NCBI GenBank assembly: GCA_046346665.1
Contig: JAXMHQ010000023.1
Coordinates: 1 to 64,000, forward strand
Source: JAXMHQ01 sp046346665
Lineage (GTDB): Bacteria > Verrucomicrobiota > Verrucomicrobiia > Limisphaerales > JAXMHQ01
Direction: 5' to 3'
Length of the DNA: 64,000 bases
The position numbers and the translations under genes were made by a program. Numbering within the stretch: position 1 is the stretch's first letter; every line of letters begins with the position of its first letter. Of the stretch, positions 40,659 to 48,534 are shown one piece after another. Under the pieces are notes generated by a model. The model ran no database searches, was not told the DNA's origin, and saw only the letters and a program-made list of their open reading frames with translations.

Positions 40659-41474
40659 CTAAAACCCCCGCAGCTCCGTGCTGCTCCGCGCGGGCAGACC
40701 GGCAGCGGGCTCGCGTTTCAACACCAGGTACTCAATCCCCTGCGCCGCGCAATATTCCCGCTTCCCACCCTTGTCGCCGTCCGCATTCACCGCGTAAATG
40801 TCCGGCTTCAATCGCTCGATCTCCGGCGCCGCATCGAGCCAGCCGTCCCCGGTGGAAACCAGCGCCTGAGTCACGTGCCGGACGGATGCCACGGCATATC
40901 GCCTCTCCTGGTCCGACTGAAGCGGGTGCCCCGGCCCTTTCAACAGCCGGATATTCGCGTCGTGCCCGAGGATCACATACAAATCCCCGTAACCCGCCAC
41001 TTCCTCAAAAAACCGAACGTGCCCCGAATGCAGCCAGTCGTAACAACCGGTCACCACCACCTTCTTTCTCCCGGCGCCGGGAGACGCCGGCACTTCCGGA
41101 AAACCGGCCAGCGCCGATTCCGGCAGCACGCGCCAGTCGACGCCGCGAGCCGCGCACCAGTCGCGCCTGGCCGCCGTGTCCTGCCCCTGCTCCGCCACCC
41201 AGCACGCGCCTGCGCCCGGGACCGGACCGGGCAACGCGTCCGGATCCGCGACCTCAAACAATTCCACCCGGCCCACAAATCGAACCGAGTTCAGGAAATA
41301 CAGCCGCTCCGCCTCAGGAAATTTCGGCGGCGCACCCTGCACGCGGCGGATGGCGGCATCGGACCACAACCGCACCGTGACCGGGCCGAGCCGGGACGCC
41401 TCGTGCAGGAACCGCAGGTGCCGCGGCCGGAGATTGTCGAACGCGCCGGAGACGATGATTTCGGAGTTCATCAC
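40659..41474 (-). CDS. Two-domain nucleotidyltransferase (cytidylyltransferase-like), one domain degenerate
   Basis: The 271 residues form a tandem pair of cytidylyltransferase-like domains. The C-terminal copy (from about residue 138) has the intact start VVVTGCYDWLHSGHVRFF with HSGH, then GDLYVILGHDANIRLLKGPGHP and a YAVASVRHV segment. The N-terminal copy keeps the fold cue IIVSGAFDNLRPRHLRFLHEA, but the HxGH is RPRH, so it is probably non-catalytic. Such enzymes activate sugar- or polyol-phosphates with CTP or ATP. The start overlaps the upstream GHMP kinase by ATGA (41471-41474); kinase and nucleotidyltransferase together suggest synthesis of a nucleotide-activated sugar. Confidence 0.8.
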   Translation of the reverse strand: MMNSEIIVSGAFDNLRPRHLRFLHEASRLGPVTVRLWSDAAIRRVQGAPPKFPEAERLYFLNSVRFVGRVELFEVADPDALPGPVPGAGACWVAEQGQDTAARRDWCAARGVDWRVLPESALAGFPEVPASPGAGRKKVVVTGCYDWLHSGHVRFFEEVAGYGDLYVILGHDANIRLLKGPGHPLQSDQERRYAVASVRHVTQALVSTGDGWLDAAPEIERLKPDIYAVNADGDKGGKREYCAAQGIEYLVLKREPAAGLPARSSTELRGF

Positions 41475-42259
41475 GAAAGGCGGATTTTGATTTTGAAAGC
41501 GCCGGGAACGGGCGTTTCAGACACGACGAACAGGTAGCCGCCGCCGCAGCCGGAATACATCGCACCGGGATAATTCAACTGGTACGCCTTGAGCAGCGAG
41601 GCGAGATCCACCTTGAGCAGCGGGTGGCGGACCACGCGGGGCAGGATGGCTTCCCAGCAGCGCATGCATTCGTTCATGGACTCGCCAAGCGCCGACAGGT
41701 CGCGCGCGCGGATGGCGTCGAAGCACGCCCGCCCGCTGTTCCCGAGCCGCCCGATCCACCGGCTGCCCAGCCGTTTCACGCCGAGCGGACTGTAGCCCTC
41801 CGGGCGCGGTTCCACCGGCAGGATGTGCAACACGCGTTCCAGCCAGCGCGCGGAGGCCGCGGTGCGGAGCGATTCGATGTGCGCCGGAAAAACGCCGCCG
41901 TGCACCCGCGCATCGTAATCGAGCCGGCTGATGCCCGGGTAAATGATCCCGATCATGTCCTGGGACCCGCTCGGGTTGGCCTGCCCGGCGTTTTCGGCGG
42001 CGTACAATTCGCGCACGAGGGCGGCTGGATCGCGCCGCGGCAGGCGTCCGCCCCACAGTTTTTGCGCGACGGCGCGCGTCCCGCTGGCGCATCCCGCGCG
42101 GTTCATGAACCGGAACTCCGGCTCGAGCGACACCACGACCATGGATCCGGGCGGATCCGGGTTGTGTCGCGACACGAACGGCTGGTCGATCCAGCCGCCC
42201 GCCAGTGCGATGCGGTTGGGGATGGAGCCGAGGGCGCGGGCCAGCGAGGGCGGGTTCAC
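41471..42259 (-). CDS. GHMP-family sugar kinase
   Basis: The 262 residues open with the GHMP motif PNRIALAGGWIDQPF, then EFRFMNRAGCASGTRAV, where the ATP-loop would be expected in the variant GCASGTRA. The NPSGSQDMIGIIYPG segment resembles the SGxQDxxa block of heptose and fucose kinases (HddA-like). The C-terminal glycine motif is SGCGGGYLFVV. It is slightly shorter than typical. It sits between GH29 fucosidase and the nucleotidyltransferase, overlapping both by ATGA, so it probably phosphorylates a monosaccharide at C1 before nucleotidylation. Fucose is the attractive candidate because of the fucosidase; heptose is the alternative from sequence resemblance. Confidence 0.75.
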   Translation of the reverse strand: MNPPSLARALGSIPNRIALAGGWIDQPFVSRHNPDPPGSMVVVSLEPEFRFMNRAGCASGTRAVAQKLWGGRLPRRDPAALVRELYAAENAGQANPSGSQDMIGIIYPGISRLDYDARVHGGVFPAHIESLRTAASARWLERVLHILPVEPRPEGYSPLGVKRLGSRWIGRLGNSGRACFDAIRARDLSALGESMNECMRCWEAILPRVVRHPLLKVDLASLLKAYQLNYPGAMYSGCGGGYLFVVSETPVPGAFKIKIRLS

Positions 42260-44238
42260 GGCTGATCCGGGATGAGTTGAACCGAGCGCAGGTTGATGCC
42301 CTGCCAGCTCTCGGCGGATTTCGACCGGACTTTGAGTTCAAAAGGTCTCCCATCCGGGAGGGTGAGCTTGCCGGCACTGAACAGGTTGAACACGGTCCAA
42401 TCGCCGGTTGACGGCGGCCGCACTTCAATCGTTTGACCGCCGAGTTCGATTACAAAATCGGGCCGGCCGTGAATGGTGCCGCTCTCGACGGTCACGCGGT
42501 AGACGCCCGGTTTGGCCTGGCCGGTCCAGGAAACCCAGTCTTCCGAGCGATCCCAGTAACCGATATTCGGGATGCCGCCCTTTTCCTCCAGTTGCACGTT
42601 GTCCCCGTGCAACACGGCCTTGTCGGCGCTGAACACCAGGCGGCCGAACGCGTCGGGCATAACCACCTTCGGCGCCTCGGACTCCGCGGCGACCGGGACC
42701 GGCGCGAGGCCGGAACCCGTGATGCGCAGCGAGCAGGCCAGGTCGCTGACCGGTTTGGCGGGCAGTTGCACCGTCAAGCCGTTCGTGGTCTGGGTGAACG
42801 CCAGCGGGCCCTCGTGCCCGAGCAGTTCCACTTCCTCAACCCGGTTCCGCGCCGGGTCGGCCGTGGAGGCGAGCGATTGGATCCGGAACCGGCCGCCCTC
42901 GGGCCAGCCGAGCGCGATGGCATACAGCGTTGCCCCGCGGGTGGTGAACCGGATGTCCTTCGCCGAATACTGGAAGTTCTCCTTGAACGCGCCGCCTTTC
43001 ACGCGGACCGGCCCCTCGCCGTAAACCTGCCAGGGACGCGTGCCGTAAATCGCCTCGCCGTTCACCTCCGTCCACTGCGCGAGATCGCCTAACATGGTCT
43101 CAACTTCTGGATCCAGCGACCCGTCGGGCCGCAGCACGACGTTTAACAGCAGGTTGCCGTTCTTGCTGACGATGTCGGCCAGCATGTGCACCGTCCAGCG
43201 CACGGGCTGGTATTTCCAGTGGCGATTGTAAAACCAGTCGCCGATGGAGGTGTCGGTCTGCCACGGATACGGGTTGATGCCGCCGTTGACACCGCGTTCG
43301 TAATCCTGCACCCAGCGGCCGCCGGAAGGCTCCTTGCAGTTGTAAACCGCCGTCGCCCGGCCGTCGTGGCCCTGCGCGCTCAGGTTGTAGAGATTGGCGA
43401 TCTGGCTCAGGCCGACTTCGTTTTCGAAAGCAACGCCGCCGTCGCTGTAAAGCAGGTCGGGGCGGTAATTGTCGACCAGCTCCTGGATTTCATTGTACCA
43501 CTGCTGCTGCCAGCGGGGATCCTTGCTGTACCACTGGTTGTCGCCGGGTTGAGCCGGGAAATGGTAGAGGTCCCAGTAATTCGAATTGGCGCCGTCATAA
43601 GGGACGCCGGCGAACGGGCCGTTGGTGTCGGCGCGGTGGGCCGACTGGAACCAGGTGAAGCTGGCGCCGAGATGCTCCGACACCCCGAACGGCAGGCCCT
43701 GCTTGCGCGCCGCGGCCTGCCACTCGCCCACCACGTCGCGCTTCGGCCCCATGTTCACGGAGTTCCAGCGGTGAAGCTTCGAGTTCCACAGGAAGAAATC
43801 GTCATGATGCACCCCCATGCTCACGAAATACCGCGCGCCGGCCTTTTTGTAGAGCCCCATCAGCCGCTCCGGGTCCCACTTCTCCGCTTTCCACAGCGGG
43901 ATGATGTCCTTCCAGCCGTTCGTCGACGGATGCCCGAACCGTTTCAGGTGATCCTGGTAATCCGGATCGCCCTGCTCGTACATCTTGCGCGCATACCAGT
44001 CGCCTTCCATGGGCACCGCCTGCGGCCCCCAGTGCGCCCAGATGCCGAACTTGGCGTCGCGGAACCAGTCCGGGCAGGTGTAATTCGTCAGCGAATCGCG
44101 CGTGCCCTGGAACGGGCCGGGGGCGATGGGAAGCGACAGCTCGGCGGCGGCGAGGGTGGACGCGCCGAGAACCAGGGCCCAGGCCGCGCCGGCCGCGCGC
44201 CGCAGGGTCCCGCCAATGGGATAATGTTGGGCATTCAT
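42256..44238 (-). CDS. Secreted GH29 alpha-L-fucosidase
   Basis: The 660 residues have a signal peptide (GAAWALVLGASTLAAA). The barrel begins PDWFRDAKFGIWAHWGPQAVP, then AGARYFVSMGVHHDDFFLW and KLHRWNSVNMGPKRDVVGEW, with the nucleophile region YRPDLLYSDGGVAFE (Asp in the SDG turn) and SKNGNLLLNVVLRPDG, all hallmarks of GH29. A C-terminal beta-sandwich with a carbohydrate-binding-like end follows (WSRSEDWVSWTG-like: YWDRSEDWVSWTGQAKPGVY). It releases alpha-L-fucose. Its stop codon overlaps the GHMP kinase start (42256-42259), an unusual coupling of an exported hydrolase with a cytoplasmic sugar kinase. Confidence 0.9.
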   Translation of the reverse strand: MNAQHYPIGGTLRRAAGAAWALVLGASTLAAAELSLPIAPGPFQGTRDSLTNYTCPDWFRDAKFGIWAHWGPQAVPMEGDWYARKMYEQGDPDYQDHLKRFGHPSTNGWKDIIPLWKAEKWDPERLMGLYKKAGARYFVSMGVHHDDFFLWNSKLHRWNSVNMGPKRDVVGEWQAAARKQGLPFGVSEHLGASFTWFQSAHRADTNGPFAGVPYDGANSNYWDLYHFPAQPGDNQWYSKDPRWQQQWYNEIQELVDNYRPDLLYSDGGVAFENEVGLSQIANLYNLSAQGHDGRATAVYNCKEPSGGRWVQDYERGVNGGINPYPWQTDTSIGDWFYNRHWKYQPVRWTVHMLADIVSKNGNLLLNVVLRPDGSLDPEVETMLGDLAQWTEVNGEAIYGTRPWQVYGEGPVRVKGGAFKENFQYSAKDIRFTTRGATLYAIALGWPEGGRFRIQSLASTADPARNRVEEVELLGHEGPLAFTQTTNGLTVQLPAKPVSDLACSLRITGSGLAPVPVAAESEAPKVVMPDAFGRLVFSADKAVLHGDNVQLEEKGGIPNIGYWDRSEDWVSWTGQAKPGVYRVTVESGTIHGRPDFVIELGGQTIEVRPPSTGDWTVFNLFSAGKLTLPDGRPFELKVRSKSAESWQGINLRSVQLIPDQP

Positions 44239-44353
44239 GATGAATTCTCCTGAAACGGTTTGGACTTGAGATTCGGTTTAAGGCAATAGGGTTCCTGCGC
44301 CGGGCGTGGGCCCGGCGGAACAAACACTGGAAAAACGGGACGACCGGGGCGGC

Positions 44354-45403
44354 TCAGCCGATGCCGACGCGCTTGCCGGCTTTGCGGGCGTGATACTGTT
44401 CCTTGATCCACTTGTAAGTGGCGGCCAGGCCCTTGTCCAACGTCGTGTTGGGCTCCCAGCCGAGCACCTGCTGGATGAAGGTATTGTCCGAGTTCCGGCC
44501 TGCCACACCCTTCGGCGCGCCCAGGTCATACTTCCGGTTCATCTTCACCCCGGCGATCTTCTCAATCTTGGACAACAGCTCGTTGATCGACACCAGTTCG
44601 CTCGAACCCAGGTTGATCGGGGTCGCGATCAGGTCGTCGCAATGCGTGATCATGTCGATGCCCTTCACGCAATCGTCGATATACATGAAGCTGCGGGTCT
44701 GGTGGCCGTCGCCCCAGATCGTGATCTCCTTCTTGCCCGTGTCGATGGCCTGGATCACCTTCCGGCACAGCGCGGCCGGCGCCTTTTCGCGTCCGCCATC
44801 CCACGTGCCGTGCGGCCCGTAAACGTTGTGGAAGCGGGCGATGGCGGTTTTCATGCCGCGCTCGGCCCAGTATTCCTCGCAGAACATTTCCGAAATCAGC
44901 TTTTCCCAGCCGTAACCGCGCTCGGCCATCGCCGGGTAGGCGTCGGATTCCTTCAATGCGCGCACCTTCGGGTCCTTTTGCAGGAGCGTGTTGTAGGCGC
45001 AGGCGGAGCTGGAATAAAAGTAACGGCGCACCCCGGCCCGGTAGGCGGCCTCGATCATGTGGGTGTTGATCAGGATGGAGCGGAGGCATTCGACGCGGAA
45101 ACGCTCGATGAATCCCATGCCGCCCATGTCGGCGGCGAGCTGGTAAACCTCCACCGCCCCTTCGCACACCCGGCGGCAGTTCAACTCGTCGCTCACATCC
45201 AGGCAGAGCGATTCCACGCCGGGAACGCGCAGGTACCATTCGTAAAGCGGTTTCTTGTCCACCGCGCGGATCCGGGTGAAGCCTTTCTTCGTGAAATACC
45301 GCGCCAGGTTGCCGCCAATGAAGCCGCCCGCACCCGTGATGACAATCAAATCGTCCTTCCGCAGAACCGGATCCTTCTCAACCAATCGTTTCGTCGTTTC
45401 CAT
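44354..45403 (-). CDS. GDP-mannose 3,5-epimerase (SDR family)
   Basis: The 349 residues have an extended-SDR nucleotide-binding motif, VITGAGGFIGGNLARYF, followed by the GME-specific segment YQLAADMGGMGFIERF, seen in plant GDP-mannose 3,5-epimerases. The catalytic region is SSSACAYN with the cysteine base, Tyr in YGWEKLISEMF (Y-x3-K), then YGPHGTWDGGREKAPAA. The product would be GDP-L-galactose or GDP-gulose, a precursor for surface polysaccharide; plants use it for ascorbate. It lies 115 bp upstream of the fucosidase operon on the same strand and divergent from the AraC regulator. Substrate certainty is moderate. Confidence 0.85.
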   Translation of the reverse strand: METTKRLVEKDPVLRKDDLIVITGAGGFIGGNLARYFTKKGFTRIRAVDKKPLYEWYLRVPGVESLCLDVSDELNCRRVCEGAVEVYQLAADMGGMGFIERFRVECLRSILINTHMIEAAYRAGVRRYFYSSSACAYNTLLQKDPKVRALKESDAYPAMAERGYGWEKLISEMFCEEYWAERGMKTAIARFHNVYGPHGTWDGGREKAPAALCRKVIQAIDTGKKEITIWGDGHQTRSFMYIDDCVKGIDMITHCDDLIATPINLGSSELVSINELLSKIEKIAGVKMNRKYDLGAPKGVAGRNSDNTFIQQVLGWEPNTTLDKGLAATYKWIKEQYHARKAGKRVGIG

Positions 45404-45445
45404 ATTTTAGAGTTTCGCGGCGCGGCCTGCACGGCCCCGGCCTAT

Positions 45446-45470
45446 CGTAAATTGACTTTTCAAGTTTACG
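45446..45470. promoter_or_regulatory. Near-palindrome in the epimerase/AraC divergent gap
   Basis: CGTAAATTGA...TCAAGTTTACG is a 25-bp imperfect inverted repeat in the 93-bp gap between two divergent starts (45403 and 45497), well placed for a regulatory protein. It contains TTGACT but no convincing -10 at the right distance. AraC-family proteins usually bind direct repeats, so the binder may be another factor. Confidence 0.35.
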
Positions 45471-45496
45471 AGGGTGGAGAATAATGGCGGAGAACC

Positions 45497-46438
45497 GTGA
45501 GTGGCAATGACTATCCTTTGCCATCGCATGACGATTTTTTGCCTTCATCCATGAAACCGCAGCCGGAGGCAGCGGCGACCGGCACCGGGTTGCCGGAGTT
45601 TTTCTCGCTCCAGGTGTCCGAGGAACGCCGGTTTTACCTCGATCTCAACCCGCCGCGCGGCCGGCCGCTGTCGGTGGTTTGCGGCGGCCTGGAGCACACC
45701 ACGCCGGATTATTCCATCCGCCGCCAGGGGTTCCCGTTTTACTGCATCGAATACGTCGGGCGCGGCCAGGGGCGGCTGAAGCTCGGGCGCCGCTCCTATT
45801 CGCTGCAACCCGGCCGGGTGTTCGGCTACGGGCCGACGGTGCCGCACGAGATCACCAGCGATCCCGGGGCGCCGCTCGTGAAATATTTCGTGAACTTCAC
45901 CGGCCGGCGCGGGCCGGAACTGCTCCGCTCCTGCGGCCTCGGCCCGCACGGAGTTCTCCAGTGTTTCCCCCCGAACGAACTCCAGCCGATCTTCGACGAA
46001 CTCATCCATTGCGGCCAGCGCCGCGGCGCCCGGCACCGGGAACTCTGCGCCGGGCTGCTCGATTGCCTGGCCCTGAAAATCGCCGGCTGCCGCGTCCCGC
46101 CCAACGAACTCGAGACGCTCGCCTTCCGCACCTACCAGCGCTGCCGGCTGCATATCCAGGAACATTTCCGACGGCTCCGCTCCCTCGACCAGATCAGCCG
46201 CGAATGCCGGGTGAACAACGCCTACCTGTGCCGCCTGTTCCGGCGTTACGAACATCAAAGCCCCTACCAATATTTGCTCCGGCTCAAAATGAACCTCGCC
46301 GCGGACCTCATCCAGAATCCCTCCGCGCTCGTCAAACAGGTCACCGAGGAAGTCGGATTCACCGACCCGTTCCACTTCTCCCGCGCCTTCAAAAGCGTCT
46401 TCGGCATGTCCCCCGACCGGTTCCGGAAATGGAGATAA
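45497..46438 (+). CDS. AraC-family transcriptional regulator
   Basis: The 313 residues start at the GTG at 45497; the ATG at 45551 (MKPQPEAAATG) is also possible. The N-terminal cupin-like effector domain carries FPFYCIEYVGRGQGRLKLGRR, SLQPGRVFGYGPTVPHEI and LVKYFVNFTG. The C-terminal double helix-turn-helix (about 215-313) shows LRSLDQISRECRVNNAYLCRLF and VKQVTEEVGFTDPFHFSRAFK, ending GMSPDRFRKWR, which is standard. It likely senses a sugar and regulates the divergent GDP-mannose epimerase and/or the fucosidase-kinase-transferase operon behind it; that target is inferred from position. Confidence 0.92.
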   Translation: MSGNDYPLPSHDDFLPSSMKPQPEAAATGTGLPEFFSLQVSEERRFYLDLNPPRGRPLSVVCGGLEHTTPDYSIRRQGFPFYCIEYVGRGQGRLKLGRRSYSLQPGRVFGYGPTVPHEITSDPGAPLVKYFVNFTGRRGPELLRSCGLGPHGVLQCFPPNELQPIFDELIHCGQRRGARHRELCAGLLDCLALKIAGCRVPPNELETLAFRTYQRCRLHIQEHFRRLRSLDQISRECRVNNAYLCRLFRRYEHQSPYQYLLRLKMNLAADLIQNPSALVKQVTEEVGFTDPFHFSRAFKSVFGMSPDRFRKWR

Positions 46439-46469
46439 ACGGATTGCTGGGTGGCGGGTGGGGCGAGCG

Positions 46470-46496
46470 GGTGGGGCGAGACTCCGTCGAGCCCTG
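46470..46496 (+). repeat. 27-nt repeat identical to the ureAB-ureC hairpin arm
   Basis: GGTGGGGCGAGACTCCGTCG plus GAGCCCTG-type end, matching 3215-3241 at all 27 positions. No facing arm here; it directly precedes the octad hairpin. This is the only exact long repeat linking two distant loci of different function. Confidence 0.85.
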
Positions 46497-46505
46497 ACAA
46501 TCCAT

Positions 46506-46616
46506 TGGATTGATGGATTATTGGATAGCTGGATTTATGGATAAGGCACGGCAGACCTCGCATCCAACAATCCAACAATCCATGTATCCATTTATCCAAA
46601 AATCCAGGAATCCCCT
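46506..46616. repeat. TGGATTNN octad hairpin at the AraC/acetyltransferase convergent gap
   Basis: The left arm is five 8-nt units from 46506 (TGGATTGA, TGGATTAT, TGGATAGC, TGGATTTA, TGGATAAG). The right arm is six units from 46562 (ATCCAACA twice, ATCCATGT, ATCCATTT, ATCCAAAA, ATCCAGGA), reaching the stop codon of the acetyltransferase gene (46615-46617). Confidence 0.85.
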
Positions 46617-47241
46617 AATCCCGGGCCGCTTGGTTTTCCCGCCTGGGGATGCACCGGGCGGGGTTGCCCACGGCGATGGCACCCGCGGGGACGTCGCCCG
46701 TGACCACGGCGCCGGCTCCCACCACGGCCCGGTCGCCGATGGTCGCTCCCTTGAGAATAATGGCCCTTGTGCCGACAAACACGCCGCGCCCGATGCGGAT
46801 TGGACGGGCCTTGGCCACGCAGTCGTTGTTCCAGCCCCAGTCGCCTTCCGGGCTGTGAAAATCGTTGTCGATGACCATGGCCCCGGACCCGAAGATGGTT
46901 CCCTCGCCCACTTCGATCCGGCGGGCCGCGCAGAAGACGGTGGCGCTCATGCCGACGTTGGGGCCGAGGATCAATTCGGCGCCGTCGGCCATGGCGCGGA
47001 GAACGGAAGGCTGGGGACAGGCGAGCGGGTTTGCGCGAAGCGCGCTGTGCACCCGGACCCCGTCGCCGAGCCGGATGCGGCCGCCGCGGGCGATGCTGAC
47101 GATCGGGCGGCCGAGGAACACGGCGCGACCGTCAAATTCGATCCCTTTTAAACGGCACTCGAAACGCCAGAACACGGACGGCCACTGGCGCAGCGCGCCC
47201 AGACAGGCGCCGATCCAGGTCGCCGGTGTGTGTTTGCTCAC
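46615..47241 (-). CDS. Hexapeptide-repeat acyltransferase (WbbJ/WcaF-like)
   Basis: The 208 residues form a left-handed beta-helix: repeated hexapeptide turns such as GGRIRLGDGVRV, ARRIEVGEGTIFGSGAMV, RPIRIGRGVFVGTRAIIL, GATIGDRAVVGAGAVVTGDVPAG and the terminal AVGNPARCI. The catalytic histidine is likely in the IDNDFHSP turn. Such enzymes O-acetylate sugars of capsule, O-antigen or exopolysaccharide. It is the first gene of the surface-polysaccharide region, divergent from the GT4 gene with only about 100 bp between starts. The acceptor is unknown. Confidence 0.88.
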   Translation of the reverse strand: MSKHTPATWIGACLGALRQWPSVFWRFECRLKGIEFDGRAVFLGRPIVSIARGGRIRLGDGVRVHSALRANPLACPQPSVLRAMADGAELILGPNVGMSATVFCAARRIEVGEGTIFGSGAMVIDNDFHSPEGDWGWNNDCVAKARPIRIGRGVFVGTRAIILKGATIGDRAVVGAGAVVTGDVPAGAIAVGNPARCIPRRENQAARD

Positions 47242-47343
47242 GGCCGCAAAGTATGGGGATTCCCCCGGGCGGGGCGAGTTTCTTTTTTGATTTCGGCCGG
47301 TGAACCGGATAGGCTCCGGGAATTGCCGCCCGGCTCAAACGAC

Positions 47344-48534
47344 ATGTTGAAGAAACCGCTCACCGTCGCCTGGATTTCCGACTTCCCGGTCGAATGGCTC
47401 CCGGACCTGCCCGAACCTCTGCGGCATCTGCCGCGCCATCACCCGGCCACGTGGCAACTGGTGCTGCTCTCGGAATTCGAGAAGAATCCCGACATCAAGC
47501 TTCACGTCGTTCAATTGCGGCGGCGCGTTCAATCCAGCTTCTCCTTCGAGCGCAACGGCGTCAGCTTCCACGTGCTCAAGGCCCCGGCGAGCCTCCGCCT
47601 CGTTTCCCTGTTCTGGTGGGACACGCTGCTGATCCGGTCCCTGTTCCGGGGCATCCGCCCCGACCTGGTCCATGCCTGGGGCAGCGAGAAAGGAGCGGTC
47701 CTGATCGCCAACCGCCTGGGCGGCGCCCGGCTGGCCACCGTGCAGGGATTGCTGAGCTGGTACAAGGAAATCGGTCCGCTCTCCCGCTTCGAACGATTCG
47801 CCGCCATCCTCGAAAAACGCAGCTTCCCCAAAATCCCCGTTATCACCACCGAATCCACCTTCTCGGTGCGTTATCTCCAGGAACATTACCATCATCAGCG
47901 GGTGTTCCAGGCCGAACACGCCCCGAACCGCGCCTTCCGGGAAGTCACGCGGCGCCCGGTCACCGACCCGGTCCACTTCATCTGCGTCAGCTCGCTCGGC
48001 CATCGCAAAGGCATCGACCTGCTGTTCGCCGCGCTTGACCGGATCGCGCCGGAACGCGCGTTCAAATTAACCCTCATTTGCGGACCCAACCCCGCCTATC
48101 TCGAATTGCTCCGCAACTCCGTCTCCGCGGAACTCTGGCGCCGCGTGGAATTCAAACACCACCTGCTGCCGAATGAAATTGCGCGCGAACTGGAAACGCC
48201 GACCCTCATGCTCATGCCCACGCGGGCGGATGTGAGCCCGAACGCCGTCAAGGAAGCGCTCGTCGCCGGCATGCCCGTCGTCGCCAGCCGCGTGGGAGGC
48301 ATCCCGGATTACCTGGTCCATGGAAAAAACGGGCTGATGTTTCCCGTGAACGACCTGGAGGCTTTCGTCGATGCCATCCGCCAGGCCTGCGCCCATCCCC
48401 TGTTCGGCAAAGGAATGGTCGACGCCGAAACGCTTTCGAAAACGCGCGAGTATCTTTCGCCGGAAAGAATGGCCTCCAATTTCCTGACGGCCTACGCCGC
48501 CGCCGTCGAAGATCCCGTCCGCCGCTCCCGGTAA
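47344..48534 (+). CDS. GT4-family glycosyltransferase
   Basis: The 396 residues (ATG at 47344, MLKKPLTVAWISDF) have a GT-B fold: N-terminal half DLVHAWGSEKGAVLIANRLG, C-terminal donor half FICVSSLGHRKGIDLLFAAL, the acidic motif SPNAVKEALVAGMPVVASRVGGIPDYLVHGKNG, and NDLEAFVDAI. The E-x7-E motif of the family is represented by the Lys-Glu-Ala region with only its first glutamate obvious. It is the only plus-strand glycosyltransferase in the locus, and its 3' end overlaps the opposing GT4 gene by 43 bp (48492-48534). An upstream in-frame ATG at 47230 would run into the divergent acetyltransferase gene and is disfavoured. Confidence 0.88.
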   Translation: MLKKPLTVAWISDFPVEWLPDLPEPLRHLPRHHPATWQLVLLSEFEKNPDIKLHVVQLRRRVQSSFSFERNGVSFHVLKAPASLRLVSLFWWDTLLIRSLFRGIRPDLVHAWGSEKGAVLIANRLGGARLATVQGLLSWYKEIGPLSRFERFAAILEKRSFPKIPVITTESTFSVRYLQEHYHHQRVFQAEHAPNRAFREVTRRPVTDPVHFICVSSLGHRKGIDLLFAALDRIAPERAFKLTLICGPNPAYLELLRNSVSAELWRRVEFKHHLLPNEIARELETPTLMLMPTRADVSPNAVKEALVAGMPVVASRVGGIPDYLVHGKNGLMFPVNDLEAFVDAIRQACAHPLFGKGMVDAETLSKTREYLSPERMASNFLTAYAAAVEDPVRRSR

